NCBI GenBank assembly: GCA_937921805.1
Contig: CAKZUS010000162.1
Location: forward strand, 1-6,936
DNA: 6,936 nt
Reading direction: 5' to 3'
Source of the DNA: an uncultured Granulosicoccaceae bacterium
GTDB taxonomy: Bacteria > Pseudomonadota > Gammaproteobacteria > JABXHR01
Shown here: positions 1 to 6,584 of the stretch, in pieces
Position numbering within the stretch: the first letter of the stretch is position 1
Layout of the letters: each line of letters begins with the position of its first letter
Notes under the pieces: model-generated
Told to the model about the DNA's origin: nothing
Databases searched by the model: none
The model's input: only the letters and a program-made list of their open reading frames with translations
Translations under genes and position numbers: made by a program

Positions 1-693
1 AGCAGTGGTTTTTTCGGCGGACTGGTACACGCCTTGAGCGCCGTAGAGGAGGCGGTTGTTACGCAGAAATTCGCTCCCGCCTGTCTTCGCGCGATAATTG
101 CCCCACAGCAGATGCTTGTCGTCTTTTTCCATACGCACATAGAGGCGACCACTGCTGGGAGCGCCATTGATCGCCTTAGAGTCATCACCGTACTCCGGAT
201 AATACTCATCAGGATTGAGCGAGGTAAATGTGCCCTGGGCACTTTCTTCTTGCAGTCGACTTAACAGGCCGCGCACTGTGTTTTTGTCGAGATTTTGGAA
301 GAATTCCTCCAGCTCCTCGCCCTGCAAATCTGCCGCTGTTGTCAGTACCGCTCCATTGTCTAGTCGCCCCTTGACATAGAAAGCCAAGCGGCCCTCTACC
401 CAGGTGCCTTCCTCCTCACCTTGCAGCGTTTTTCCGATCAGTAGATCAGCAATACCGACATAGAAAAAACCCTCTTCTGGAGCCGAAAGATCAAGGTTCT
501 CTTCTAGTACCGCATCCTGCTCCGCAAGCGCACTGGTATCGCGCATAATAATCGAGAAGCCATCTTTCTCGATGCTGTGCGCTTGTTCATCCTGAGCCAA
601 TGCCGATTGCACCACCCCCCATTGGGTGAAGGCTGCAACAGCGATAGCAATGAGTGTTTTGGACGCACGTAGTGGGGGAGTTGTTGTTGTCAT
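1..693 (-). CDS. Outer-membrane barrel-type surface protein, N-terminal 231 residues (3' end outside window)
   Basis: Translating the minus strand from the ATG at 693 gives 231 codons with no stop up to the window edge, so the gene is partial at its 3' end. Residues 1-33 form a Sec signal peptide: a basic n-region with R9 and K12, a hydrophobic core LIAIAVAAF, and a likely cut after ALA33 before QDEQ. The mature part has an aromatic strand-like segment (EEGFFYVGIADLLIG, about 73-87), an acidic helical part (about 123-150), and the motif YYPEYGDDS at 164-172 followed by RLYVRMEKDDKHLLWGNY. From memory, that motif series occurs before or in the beta-barrel half of long DUF11/SdrD-B outer-membrane proteins of gammaproteobacteria; this is family recognition, not a search. 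The ATG overlaps the upstream stop (ATGA). An SD-like AAAGGA at 701-706 sits 7 nt before the start, inside the upstream gene, which fixes the start and implies translational coupling. The barrel itself would lie outside the window. Confidence 0.88.
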   Translation of the reverse strand, partial: MTTTTPPLRASKTLIAIAVAAFTQWGVVQSALAQDEQAHSIEKDGFSIIMRDTSALAEQDAVLEENLDLSAPEEGFFYVGIADLLIGKTLQGEEEGTWVEGRLAFYVKGRLDNGAVLTTAADLQGEELEEFFQNLDKNTVRGLLSRLQEESAQGTFTSLNPDEYYPEYGDDSKAINGAPSSGRLYVRMEKDDKHLLWGNYRAKTGGSEFLRNNRLLYGAQGVYQSAEKTTA

Positions 694-3600
694 TGTCCAT
701 TCCTTTGGATTCGCCGCATCCCCCGTGTCGCAATCGACAAGGAAGGCAAGGGCTGTTCAGCGAGCGAGCGCGAAGGCTGGCTCCATTGATCGTTCAAGTA
801 GTCTTTGATCGCCTGCAAGTGTGTCGACATCGGGGCCGACATCGGGGCCGGCGCGCCATCGTGCAACAGAGTAATCAGCACCGGCTGAGGCGCCTCGGCG
901 AGCTGTGCAACAAGCTGCTCTAGCGCGCGAGTAAACGACGGCGCCCAAGGCGTGTTGGGGGTGTTGGCTGCCGCGGCATCGCTGAAGACCCTCTGCGGAT
1001 CAAGGCACAACTCCACGCCAACAAAGCCCTCGCAGCGCGGATGGCTGACACCGAAGTTCAGCTTCGACAGCTTACCCGCACTGACCCGCACCACACGCGG
1101 GTTCTCGCTCACACTAAACCAGCCCGCAGGCAGGCTCGTGGGGTCGAGCTTGAGAATAAAATTCGCTCCACTATCTTGTGGCAATACGCCGCAGGGAACA
1201 TGAAAGCGCCCCTGGGCATCGGTGCTGATGATCCGTCCGCTCGCGCTGAGCACTCTCGCCCCAGCCATCGCCACTTCCCCCGCATCGTGGCGGGCATTCT
1301 CATTCGCATCGTGAAAGACCTTGCCAATGAGATCCGTACAGTCGAACACCGCCTCCGCCAGCCTTTGGACTGTAAGCGTGGCGCGGTTCGATACCTCAGC
1401 GCCGAGATGGTTGATCACCCAGCTACTGGCCGTGAGGGCGTTGAGCGGCGCCTGTGGCGTGACCCCCACGGCAAAGCGCAGCTGCAAGCTCCCTTGCGCT
1501 ACGATTGACTGCCCGCTCCAGATAAGACGATTGCCCGCTATCGTGGGCTCTACCGCCACGCCTTCGATTGTGGCCGAGCCGGGTAGGTAGCGCATGCCCG
1601 CAGGCAACAGCGTCACCAGAGCCGCGCCGTCGAGATTTGCACCCGCTCCCAGCGCAAGATCCACCGTCATCTCAATGCGACTACCGATATGCGCCGTGCT
1701 CTGATTGGCGCTCATCGTCGCGCTGAGCGTGCCGGGTTGCAGGCAGTTGGTCATAGGGATGTTATTGCCCAAGATCAACGGATCGCCCGCCTCGATATCA
1801 AACAACAACGAGAAGGCCGTGTTCCAAGGCTGAGCGAGAAAGGGGGTCTGCCCGATCTGGGTGGCGCCGACCGCGATATTGCTGCCCGCTCCCGTATTAG
1901 AGGCGCCGGTGTAGACATCCACCGCGCGAGTGAGGTCCATTGCCGGTGAGACCGGTGTCTTGATTGAGGGCGTACCGAGACTGGGATAACTTAGCGTCAT
2001 CGTAAAGCGCCCCGCGACGCCGACGGAGAACCACTGATACTCCCCCGAAGTGCCGTCTTTGACGATACGGATTCCCGCGCGCGTGCCTACCTGGTCATTG
2101 CTGCCCAGCGGCCCCGAGACGCTAATGCGCCCGCCGGGCAAAATCCGCCCATCGTCCTCGCAGTAGAAATACCCCTGCGGGTCATAGTCCTCGCTATCGA
2201 CGATGCCATCGCCATCGCGATCGGCCGTGTCCGACTCGCCCGTATCGCTGCTGCCGTCTTCGTCGGTATCGACCAAAGGACTGGCGATGCGGTTTGTCAC
2301 GGGTGTGCCGTTGAGCTGCGCTGCCGTGATCAACACCTCAAGGCCCTGTGCCGGGATGCCCTCGCCCACATAGACGCGCACCGTAAAGTGAATCTGCCCC
2401 TGCGCGCCGACCGCTAGAGTCGTACCCGGCGCCAAGAGCTGCAGCCGTCCGCTGTGCTCGCCATTGAACTGATGTTCGATCCCGCCGCTGCTAAAGCCGC
2501 TTGCGAAGAACGACTCATCGACATCGATAGTGTCGGTCATATCCTCGCGCGTTGCGAGATCCGCCCCGCCCGCGGCGCCCGCGGCCAGGGCGGCCGCCTC
2601 GCTCCAGATCAGCGCCGGCGAGAAGCCGCTGCGCAGATCCGCCTGGGCGAGCAGCTGCGTGAGCGCAATATTGCCGGTGTTCTCGATCGACACGGTGTAG
2701 GGAATATCGTAGATCTGTGGAAAGACCGCCACCGGCGCTCCCGCCACGCTCTCAATGTGCAGCGCCGGCTGACGAAAGCCCGCCAACTGGAGCGCGCTAG
2801 CAGGGCCGTTGCTCGGATCATTATCGTCCGCATCTTGCGCCACGGTGGTCCCCGCCGGAGTGAGCGCACTCAGCGTGGCGGCGCTCGTGAGGCCACCACT
2901 GTCGAGCACGGACTGGCTCAGCGTGTAGCTCGCGCGATACGTCCAGCTCTCCCCGACGCCCAAGACCGCATCGGAGCCGGCATCGGACTCTGTCACCAAC
3001 GTAGGCGCACTGGTGAAGCTCAGCGCATTGCCCGCGTCATCGGTGAGCTGCGAGTCCCAGCTCAAGGTATCGAGATTCGTATCGCCCGTGTTGGTGACCG
3101 TGAAGGTGAACTCCACGCTCTCGCCCGCCTTGGGTGGCGATGATAGGCCCGCCGTGCTGGCTGACTGCAGCACCGTCAGAGCCGGGGCTACGGCCGGGGC
3201 GCTGGGTAGAGCGATCACCGCGCTGTCGGTGACTGCGCGATCCACCGGATCGGCGGCGGCGCTGTCGAGGCTCAGGCTATTGCCCCCGCTGGCGTTGGGG
3301 TCGATGATCAAGGTCATCGTCGTCGTGATACGGTCGTCGATGCCCAAGAGGCCATCGCTACCGGCGAATAAATGCGGGTAATCACGCCCATCAAAGGCAG
3401 TACCCGCCGCGCTCGGGGCCAAAGCCGTGGTCGTGCCGCTGGCATCGGTGATCGTGCTCAGCGGGGCGCCTTGCAGCGAGACAAAGCGCGCGCCAAGCTG
3501 CGTAGCGAAATCGCCCCCGAGCTGCAGCGCATCGAGATCCGTCTGGCCGGTGTTCTGGGTCACGATGGTGAGCGGGACACTGTAGTGGCCATTGGGCAGG

Positions 3601-4649
3601 GCAGTGGGGGTGCCAAAGCTCAGCGTATTGTCCATCGCCCCCACCAGCATCGGCACATCGAACGAGGCGCTCAGCGCGTCGTGGTTATCATTGGGGTCGG
3701 TGTGGACGTTATGAATATCCGTAATGGTGCTGGTGATCATATTGCCCCGCTGCCCGGCATCGACGGTGAAGTGGATGACCAAGGTGGCGGCTTCGCCGAG
3801 CTGCAGATCCCCGACGCTCCATTTACCGGTGTTGGTGTCGTACGATCCGCCAGTGCTCGTGCCGGTGCCGGTGATAGAGTGCGAGGTGTAGCTCACGCCG
3901 CTGGGCAGTTGATCGACGAGGCTAAAGCCCAGCACCGTAGACATAGTGCCGGTGCCGACATTGGCGGCGTTGAGGGTATAGCTACCCGAGGCGCCCTCGG
4001 GCAGGCTGCTGGCGGAGACGGTTTTGCCTACGCGCATGTCGCCGCGAGAGATGGCGGTGAAGGTGATGCTCTCTATAGTCGCGCCGTTGTTTGCAGAGAA
4101 GAGAAAGCTGTTATTGCCCTCTGGCAGTGTCACCGACCAATCGAGATTGAGAGCAGGCTGAACAGTTGGTTGCGTGAATGTAACCGAGTCGGAGCCGTGA
4201 GTAATAGCAGTTAGCTCGTTATCAGGGTCTAGAACGGTGGATTGGCCAGACACTTCATCCCAAGAAATAGCGTAATTTCTGAAATTCATGTACCAGTTCA
4301 GCGATTGCGCGCCGGTATTTCCGGTAGTTTGAAGCTGGTAGGTCACGCCAGGCACGTTAAACTGGGCATCAAAGTCAGCATTTACGTCATAAACCACGCC
4401 AGAGCTTTGGCGGTATAAGAAGACAATCCCGCTGCCTTGGGGAGAGAAATCGTACACCGCAGAACCTGACATGGACCATGAGCCGTCGATCACGCCGTCA
4501 TTGCCAATATCAATATCTCCGGTTTGTTTTGTGCCAGAAAAAGCAATGCTTTGGGCATAAACCCCTGTGCTCGCCAGGGCGTAGAGCACCGTGAAGCCGA
4601 TGTGGCGAGCGCAACGCCGCCAGTTCAAGCTGCTGAGAAAAATATCCAT
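690..4649 (-). CDS. Very large exported multidomain surface protein (DUF11 / SdrD B-like, ~1319 aa)
   Basis: Residues 1-32 are a Sec signal peptide (n-region with RR and R, core IGFTVLYALASTGV, cut after VYA32). Modules seen in order: a beta-rich N-terminal domain (~33-205); a DUF11-type domain (~206-332); beta-sandwich repeats with NTG motifs (~336-484, ~487-625, ~628-790); an Asp-rich Ca-binding-like segment (~793-825); another beta module (~830-970); a second DUF11-like domain (~974-1096); an SdrD B-like domain (~1103-1202, opening GKVFHDANENARHDAGE); and a tail (~1203-1319) that recalls a degenerate OmpA-like fold. This argues for an extracytoplasmic, probably cell-surface structural or adhesive role; the exact function is unknown. 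I chose the ATG at 4649 because it places the signal peptide at the N-terminus. The frame is open to a GTG at 4709, which would add 20 unlikely residues. No strong SD precedes 4649, so the start is not certain. The stop overlaps the next gene's ATG. Confidence 0.9.
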   Translation of the reverse strand: MDIFLSSLNWRRCARHIGFTVLYALASTGVYAQSIAFSGTKQTGDIDIGNDGVIDGSWSMSGSAVYDFSPQGSGIVFLYRQSSGVVYDVNADFDAQFNVPGVTYQLQTTGNTGAQSLNWYMNFRNYAISWDEVSGQSTVLDPDNELTAITHGSDSVTFTQPTVQPALNLDWSVTLPEGNNSFLFSANNGATIESITFTAISRGDMRVGKTVSASSLPEGASGSYTLNAANVGTGTMSTVLGFSLVDQLPSGVSYTSHSITGTGTSTGGSYDTNTGKWSVGDLQLGEAATLVIHFTVDAGQRGNMITSTITDIHNVHTDPNDNHDALSASFDVPMLVGAMDNTLSFGTPTALPNGHYSVPLTIVTQNTGQTDLDALQLGGDFATQLGARFVSLQGAPLSTITDASGTTTALAPSAAGTAFDGRDYPHLFAGSDGLLGIDDRITTTMTLIIDPNASGGNSLSLDSAAADPVDRAVTDSAVIALPSAPAVAPALTVLQSASTAGLSSPPKAGESVEFTFTVTNTGDTNLDTLSWDSQLTDDAGNALSFTSAPTLVTESDAGSDAVLGVGESWTYRASYTLSQSVLDSGGLTSAATLSALTPAGTTVAQDADDNDPSNGPASALQLAGFRQPALHIESVAGAPVAVFPQIYDIPYTVSIENTGNIALTQLLAQADLRSGFSPALIWSEAAALAAGAAGGADLATREDMTDTIDVDESFFASGFSSGGIEHQFNGEHSGRLQLLAPGTTLAVGAQGQIHFTVRVYVGEGIPAQGLEVLITAAQLNGTPVTNRIASPLVDTDEDGSSDTGESDTADRDGDGIVDSEDYDPQGYFYCEDDGRILPGGRISVSGPLGSNDQVGTRAGIRIVKDGTSGEYQWFSVGVAGRFTMTLSYPSLGTPSIKTPVSPAMDLTRAVDVYTGASNTGAGSNIAVGATQIGQTPFLAQPWNTAFSLLFDIEAGDPLILGNNIPMTNCLQPGTLSATMSANQSTAHIGSRIEMTVDLALGAGANLDGAALVTLLPAGMRYLPGSATIEGVAVEPTIAGNRLIWSGQSIVAQGSLQLRFAVGVTPQAPLNALTASSWVINHLGAEVSNRATLTVQRLAEAVFDCTDLIGKVFHDANENARHDAGEVAMAGARVLSASGRIISTDAQGRFHVPCGVLPQDSGANFILKLDPTSLPAGWFSVSENPRVVRVSAGKLSKLNFGVSHPRCEGFVGVELCLDPQRVFSDAAAANTPNTPWAPSFTRALEQLVAQLAEAPQPVLITLLHDGAPAPMSAPMSTHLQAIKDYLNDQWSQPSRSLAEQPLPSLSIATRGMRRIQRNGQ
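701..706 (-). promoter_or_regulatory. Ribosome binding site for the coupled downstream gene
   Basis: On the minus strand AAAGGA lies 7 nt upstream of the ATG at 693, within the last codons of the large surface-protein gene. Together with the ATGA stop/start overlap it supports reinitiation or coupled translation of the two proteins. Confidence 0.7.
826..849. repeat. Tandem 12-bp direct repeat in coding sequence
   Basis: The 12-mer gacatcggggcc occurs twice back to back (826-837 and 838-849). On the minus strand it codes the repeated tetrad APMS within APAPMSAPMST, in the C-terminal tail of the large surface protein. The repeat keeps the frame, so it looks like a small slippage duplication. 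Confidence 0.85.
2195..2293 (-). other. Asp-rich calcium-binding-like linker inside the large surface protein
   Basis: This stretch encodes about residues 793-825, with the motifs DTDEDGSSDTGESD and DRDGDGIVDSEDYDP. The DxDxDG spacing matches thrombospondin type 3 / dockerin-like Ca2+-binding loops, which often stiffen extracellular linkers between beta-sandwich modules. Ca2+ binding is inferred from the motif only. It separates the N-terminal beta-sandwich array from the later DUF11/SdrD-B part. Confidence 0.7.
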
Positions 4650-4780
4650 GTTTATAGTCGCTGTCCGTAGCGTGCCCGTTGTTCGGCGATTCAAACAAAG
4701 CGCGTGCACTGCTCAAAAGTGTTACTGCACTGTGTGATAGCGGCTAGCGCATAGTGCCCTGAAGCAACAATAACGATGAT
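4650..4780. other. Intergenic region upstream of the large surface-protein gene
   Basis: About 130 bp between the hairpin and the chosen ATG. The promoter of the two-gene surface operon should be here if the hairpin terminates. I see no convincing -35/-10 pair and no strong SD before 4649. The CAGTGCA heptamer occurs twice close together on the minus strand (around 4700-4725), which could be an operator half-site pair or chance. Nothing else is supported. Confidence 0.4.
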
Positions 4781-4805
4781 GCTCGCCTGCAGCGGGCAGG
4801 CGAGC
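4781..4805 (-). terminator. Hairpin after the remnant gene, probable terminator
   Basis: A perfect 10-bp inverted repeat (GCTCGCCTGC at 4781-4790 and GCAGGCGAGC at 4796-4805) encloses a 5-nt loop. On the minus strand it starts about 10 nt after the stop of the remnant gene at 4816. The following minus-strand sequence, ATCATCGTTATTGTT, is only moderately T-rich, so intrinsic termination may be incomplete. It would shield the large surface-protein gene from transcription coming from the IS or further upstream. Confidence 0.6.
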
Positions 4806-4815
4806 GCGCAGTATC

Positions 4816-5003
4816 TTACTCTTCTAGTGCTTCAGCTTCGGTGACAGCTCTTTTAATAACTTCAATGGCTTTGTCGTTGAAAACTAAGAAATCATTCAGA
4901 TTGAGAGAGAGCTCTGAGATGTCTCCGCTGTGCGTCTTTCCATCGATTTCAACAAACTCTAACGACACATACTTGTGTCCATCACTGCTTAGTTCAAGGC
5001 TAC
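4816..5003 (-). pseudogene. 3' remnant of an unrecognised gene cut by the IS
   Basis: About 61 codons of chromosomal reading frame end at TAA 4816-4818. The frame continues into the IS end and is open there to a TTG at 5031, but the first nine residues from that TTG are IS sequence and no SD precedes it, so this is a truncated gene rather than an intact small one. The remaining peptide is acidic and polar (SLELSSDGHKYVSLEF near its start, EVIKRAVTEAEALEE at its end). It could be beta strands followed by a C-terminal helix. I do not recognise a family. It may be the tail of the lipoprotein gene whose 5' end lies on the other side of the IS, since both are on the same strand. However, the two ends do not join in frame and there is no target duplication, so this stays open. 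Confidence 0.65.
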
Positions 5004-5033
5004 TGATCCTACCCGCGACATTCGGACACAAAA
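5004..5033. repeat. IS terminal inverted repeat, transposase 3' end
   Basis: The plus strand reads TGATCCTACCC then GCG then ACATTCGGACAC. It directly abuts the orfB stop (5034-5036) and pairs with the repeat at 6237-6266. Confidence 0.88.
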
Positions 5034-5891
5034 CTATGCTGCTAATTGCTCAAAGTCATCAGGACTTTGATATCCACAGGCACTATGCAGGCGCTGTCGG
5101 TTGTACTCGGTTTCAATATAAACAAACACCTCATGCTTGAGTGCCTGACGGGTCTTGATTTTCAGCCCGTGTAGAAGCTCGACCTTCAAGCTGTGGAAGA
5201 AGCTCTCCATCGCTGCGTTGTCGTAGCAACACCCCGTTGCGCTCATGCTGCCAACGAGCTGGTATTGTTCAATCATTGCCCTGTAATCGTGCGAGCAATA
5301 CTGGCTGCCTCGATCCGAGTGCACAATGACTCCCCGTGGGTAGCCACGAGAAGCCAAGGCGTTTTGCAGCGCCTCACACACAAGCTGCGAACGCATATGC
5401 CCTGCCATAGCCCAGCCCACAATTTTTCGTGAATACAGATCCATGACTGTCGCCAGATACACCCAGCCCTCCTCGGTGGGGCAGTACGTGATATCAGCCA
5501 CCCACTTCTGGTTCATCTTTGTGGCGTGAAAATCCTGTTGCAGGATATTCTCGTACGTAGGCAAGCTGTGTTTGGAGTAGGTGGTGGCAATATATTTACG
5601 CGCGGCCTTGGCTCGCAAGCCCTGACGCTGCAGACTTTGAGCAACGGTCTTAACGTTGCAAGGCTTCCCTAAGCGGCGCAGTTCTACACTGATGCGCGGT
5701 GCACCATAGCGCTGCTTTTTCTGCTCGAATATATCTCGCACCAGGGCATCGCGTTGTTCTTGGTGGCGTGCCCTTTCGCAGCGTTGACGCGAGCGCCACG
5801 CGTAGTACCCTGAGCGCGACACACCCAGATAGCGCGCCATCAACTGCACGTTGTGAACCTGTTCATGCTCTTGGATAAAGGTGTACTTCAC
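5034..5891 (-). CDS. IS3-family transposase OrfB (DDE integrase core)
   Basis: 285 residues from a GTG that overlaps the orfA stop (GTGA), close to the usual OrfB length. Residues ~12-60 form an HTH_21-like region (GVSRSGYYAWR, then RYGAPRISVELRRLG). The rve integrase core follows from ~115 to 240. The catalytic triad is visible: D133 in VADIT, D193 in HSDRGSQY and E229 in NAAMES, giving the family's DD(35)E spacing, with K236 seven residues after the Glu. The C-terminal part YNRQRLHSACGYQSPDDF (263-280) is the typical rve_3 ending. OrfB is normally made as an OrfAB fusion by -1 frameshifting. Its frame is open upstream through the A7 run at 5936-5942, so the GTG is only a nominal start. All catalytic residues are intact. 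Confidence 0.95.
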   Translation of the reverse strand: MKYTFIQEHEQVHNVQLMARYLGVSRSGYYAWRSRQRCERARHQEQRDALVRDIFEQKKQRYGAPRISVELRRLGKPCNVKTVAQSLQRQGLRAKAARKYIATTYSKHSLPTYENILQQDFHATKMNQKWVADITYCPTEEGWVYLATVMDLYSRKIVGWAMAGHMRSQLVCEALQNALASRGYPRGVIVHSDRGSQYCSHDYRAMIEQYQLVGSMSATGCCYDNAAMESFFHSLKVELLHGLKIKTRQALKHEVFVYIETEYNRQRLHSACGYQSPDDFEQLAA

Positions 5892-6199
5892 GCTAGGCTC
5901 CTCGCGAAGTAGCGGAAGGCCGCCCCCACCTCTGCTTTTTTTGCGATGGCTAGCTCCTCTTTGTGCAGCGCCAACTCCTTCTTTAAGCGCGCATTCTCTG
6001 CAATCAGTTCGTCCTCGCGTTGCGAACAGTTTGCTTGCATCTCAGCGGCCTTACGCCACTGATAAATTTGCGAATCATATACGCCGAGTTCTTTGGCGGC
6101 TTTGCTCACACCAAGCTGTTTGGCCAGCTCCAGGGCTTCTTGTTTGAACCCCTCTGGACGGCGAGGCTTAGCGGATTTTTGAGTCGATTTCTTGCTCAT
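5888..6199 (-). CDS. IS3-family transposase OrfA (HTH DNA-binding subunit)
   Basis: 103 residues from ATG 6199, with AGAGGG-like SD sequence just upstream. Residues ~14-52 are an HTH_Tnp_1 domain (ALELAKQLGVSKAAKELGVYDSQIYQWR) that binds the terminal repeats. Residues ~62-90 form a heptad-rich, leucine-zipper-like coiled coil (LIAENARLKKELALHKEEL) used for multimerisation. The sequence is of the IS3-subgroup type with GFKQEALELA near the start. The reading frame ends in TGA at 5888-5890, overlapping the OrfB GTG. Expressed alone, OrfA usually represses or modulates transposition; fused to OrfB it provides DNA binding. Confidence 0.93.
   Translation of the reverse strand: MSKKSTQKSAKPRRPEGFKQEALELAKQLGVSKAAKELGVYDSQIYQWRKAAEMQANCSQREDELIAENARLKKELALHKEELAIAKKAEVGAAFRYFARSLA
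5936..5942 (-). promoter_or_regulatory. Programmed -1 frameshift heptamer A AAA AAA of the IS
   Basis: In the orfA frame the minus strand reads GCA AAA AAA GCA, which contains the heptamer A AAA AAA. A -1 slip puts the ribosome exactly in the OrfB frame (next codon AGC), with no stop before the nominal OrfB start, giving an OrfAB fusion. Downstream, CTTCCGC (5912-5918) can pair with GCGAGGAG (5898-5905) around a 6-nt loop with one bulged A, a possible stimulator although about 17 nt away. Confidence 0.82.
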
Positions 6200-6236
6200 C
6201 TGAACACCCTCTTGTTACGGTAAGAATAAAACTTTC

Positions 6237-6266
6237 TTCCGTGTCCGAATGTTCTGGGTACGATCA
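6237..6266. repeat. IS terminal inverted repeat, orfA end
   Basis: The minus strand reads TGATCGTACCC then AGA then ACATTCGGACAC. It matches the other end except at six positions within 30. It replaces the downstream coding sequence of the lipoprotein gene. Confidence 0.88.
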
Positions 6267-6388
6267 GGTGTCGGGGTCGGAGTCGAGGAGGGTGAGGATG
6301 TTTGGCTATCCGTACCGCTTACCGAGCTTCCATTGCTGCCGCACCCAGCGATGAGGGCAGTGAGTAGTAACGGTGTGAAATATTTCAA
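6267..6388 (-). pseudogene. 5' end of a lipoprotein gene truncated by the IS
   Basis: The TTG at 6388 follows an AAGGAG SD (6396-6401) at 7-nt spacing. The peptide begins MKYFTPLLLTALIAGCGS, a type II signal peptide with lipobox IAG|C and the lipidated Cys at position 16. Gly at +2 predicts Lol transport to the outer membrane. Residues 17-41 are a flexible Ser/Thr/Pro/Gly linker ending PTPTP, typical of a tether in front of a folded domain. The IS end then interrupts the gene. Translation would run 16-17 residues into IS sequence (ending KKVLFLP) and stop at 6215-6217. The functional domain is missing, so the original role cannot be told. The remnant at 4816-5003 might be its other end, but frame and target-site evidence do not confirm this. 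The secretion signal is convincing; the gene is broken. Confidence 0.8.
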
Positions 6389-6395
6389 ATCGAGT

Positions 6396-6401
6396 CTCCT
6401 T
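6396..6401 (-). promoter_or_regulatory. Strong SD that fixes a TTG start
   Basis: AAGGAG on the minus strand lies 7 nt before TTG 6388-6386. No ATG or GTG fits the lipoprotein signal peptide, so this SD decides the unusual start codon. Confidence 0.8.
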
Positions 6402-6485
6402 GAGGGCTAAAAAGTCACAGAAAATTCCCTTGCGTAGACGCCGCAGCATCTTGCAAAAATGAACCTACATTCTGTGAAAACAGCA

Positions 6486-6491
6486 ATTATA
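6486..6491 (-). promoter_or_regulatory. Consensus -10 hexamer (TATAAT) for the lipoprotein gene
   Basis: The minus strand carries a perfect TATAAT in GAGTATAATTGC, giving a predicted transcription start near 6479 and a leader of about 90 nt. The best -35 at 17-nt spacing (GCTTAA) is poor, but the region upstream is very A/T-rich, like an UP element. A sigma-70 promoter dependent on an UP element or an activator is a reasonable reading. Confidence 0.5.
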
Positions 6492-6584
6492 CTCGATTTG
6501 ATTTTTTATTAAGCTAGATAAAAACTGAACAAAAAGGCAGCCGATTTCCTTTTTTACAGTGTCAAGTGGTGATTGTGCTCAGCA

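Larger units (their letters stand above)
5004..6266 (-). mobile_element. Complete IS3-family insertion sequence (IS3-subgroup-like, 1263 bp)
   Basis: The ends were set from imperfect terminal inverted repeats at 5004-5033 and 6237-6266. Read inward both begin TGATC.TACCC and share ACATTCGGACAC; I count 24 of 30 positions identical. They start with TG and end with CA as in the IS3 family, and resemble the ends of IS3 itself as I remember them. Size, the orfA-orfB arrangement, the DD(35)E transposase and a -1 frameshift heptamer all fit an intact, potentially active element. The flanking triplets differ (TAC before 5004, GGT after 6266 on the plus strand), so no 3-bp target duplication is visible. 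That points to a deletion or recombination at one end after insertion. Confidence 0.9.

Noticed and set aside
34..264. Plus-strand open frame at the left edge
   Set aside because: It is antisense to the coupled outer-membrane protein gene, which has a signal peptide, SD and conserved-looking motifs.
2454..3143. Plus-strand open frame of 229 codons rich in Arg
   Set aside because: It lies fully antisense within the same gene, with a biased composition and no recognisable motif or ribosome binding site.
3372..4214. Long plus-strand open frame (280 codons)
   Set aside because: It is antisense to the large surface-protein gene, has a low-complexity Arg/Ala/Gly-rich translation and no family signal. 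It is a by-product of the GC-rich coding strand.
4554..4649. Twin-arginine (Tat) signal because of WRRCARH
   Set aside because: The hydrophobic Tat positions after RR (F-L-K type) are missing, and the cofactor-free beta-sandwich protein fits Sec export.
4650..4709. Upstream GTG start for the large surface protein
   Set aside because: It would put 20 non-signal residues before a clear signal peptide; the ATG at 4649 fits export better.
4816..5031. Intact 71-residue gene starting at TTG 5031
   Set aside because: Its first nine residues come from the IS terminal repeat and there is no SD, so it was called a truncated remnant.
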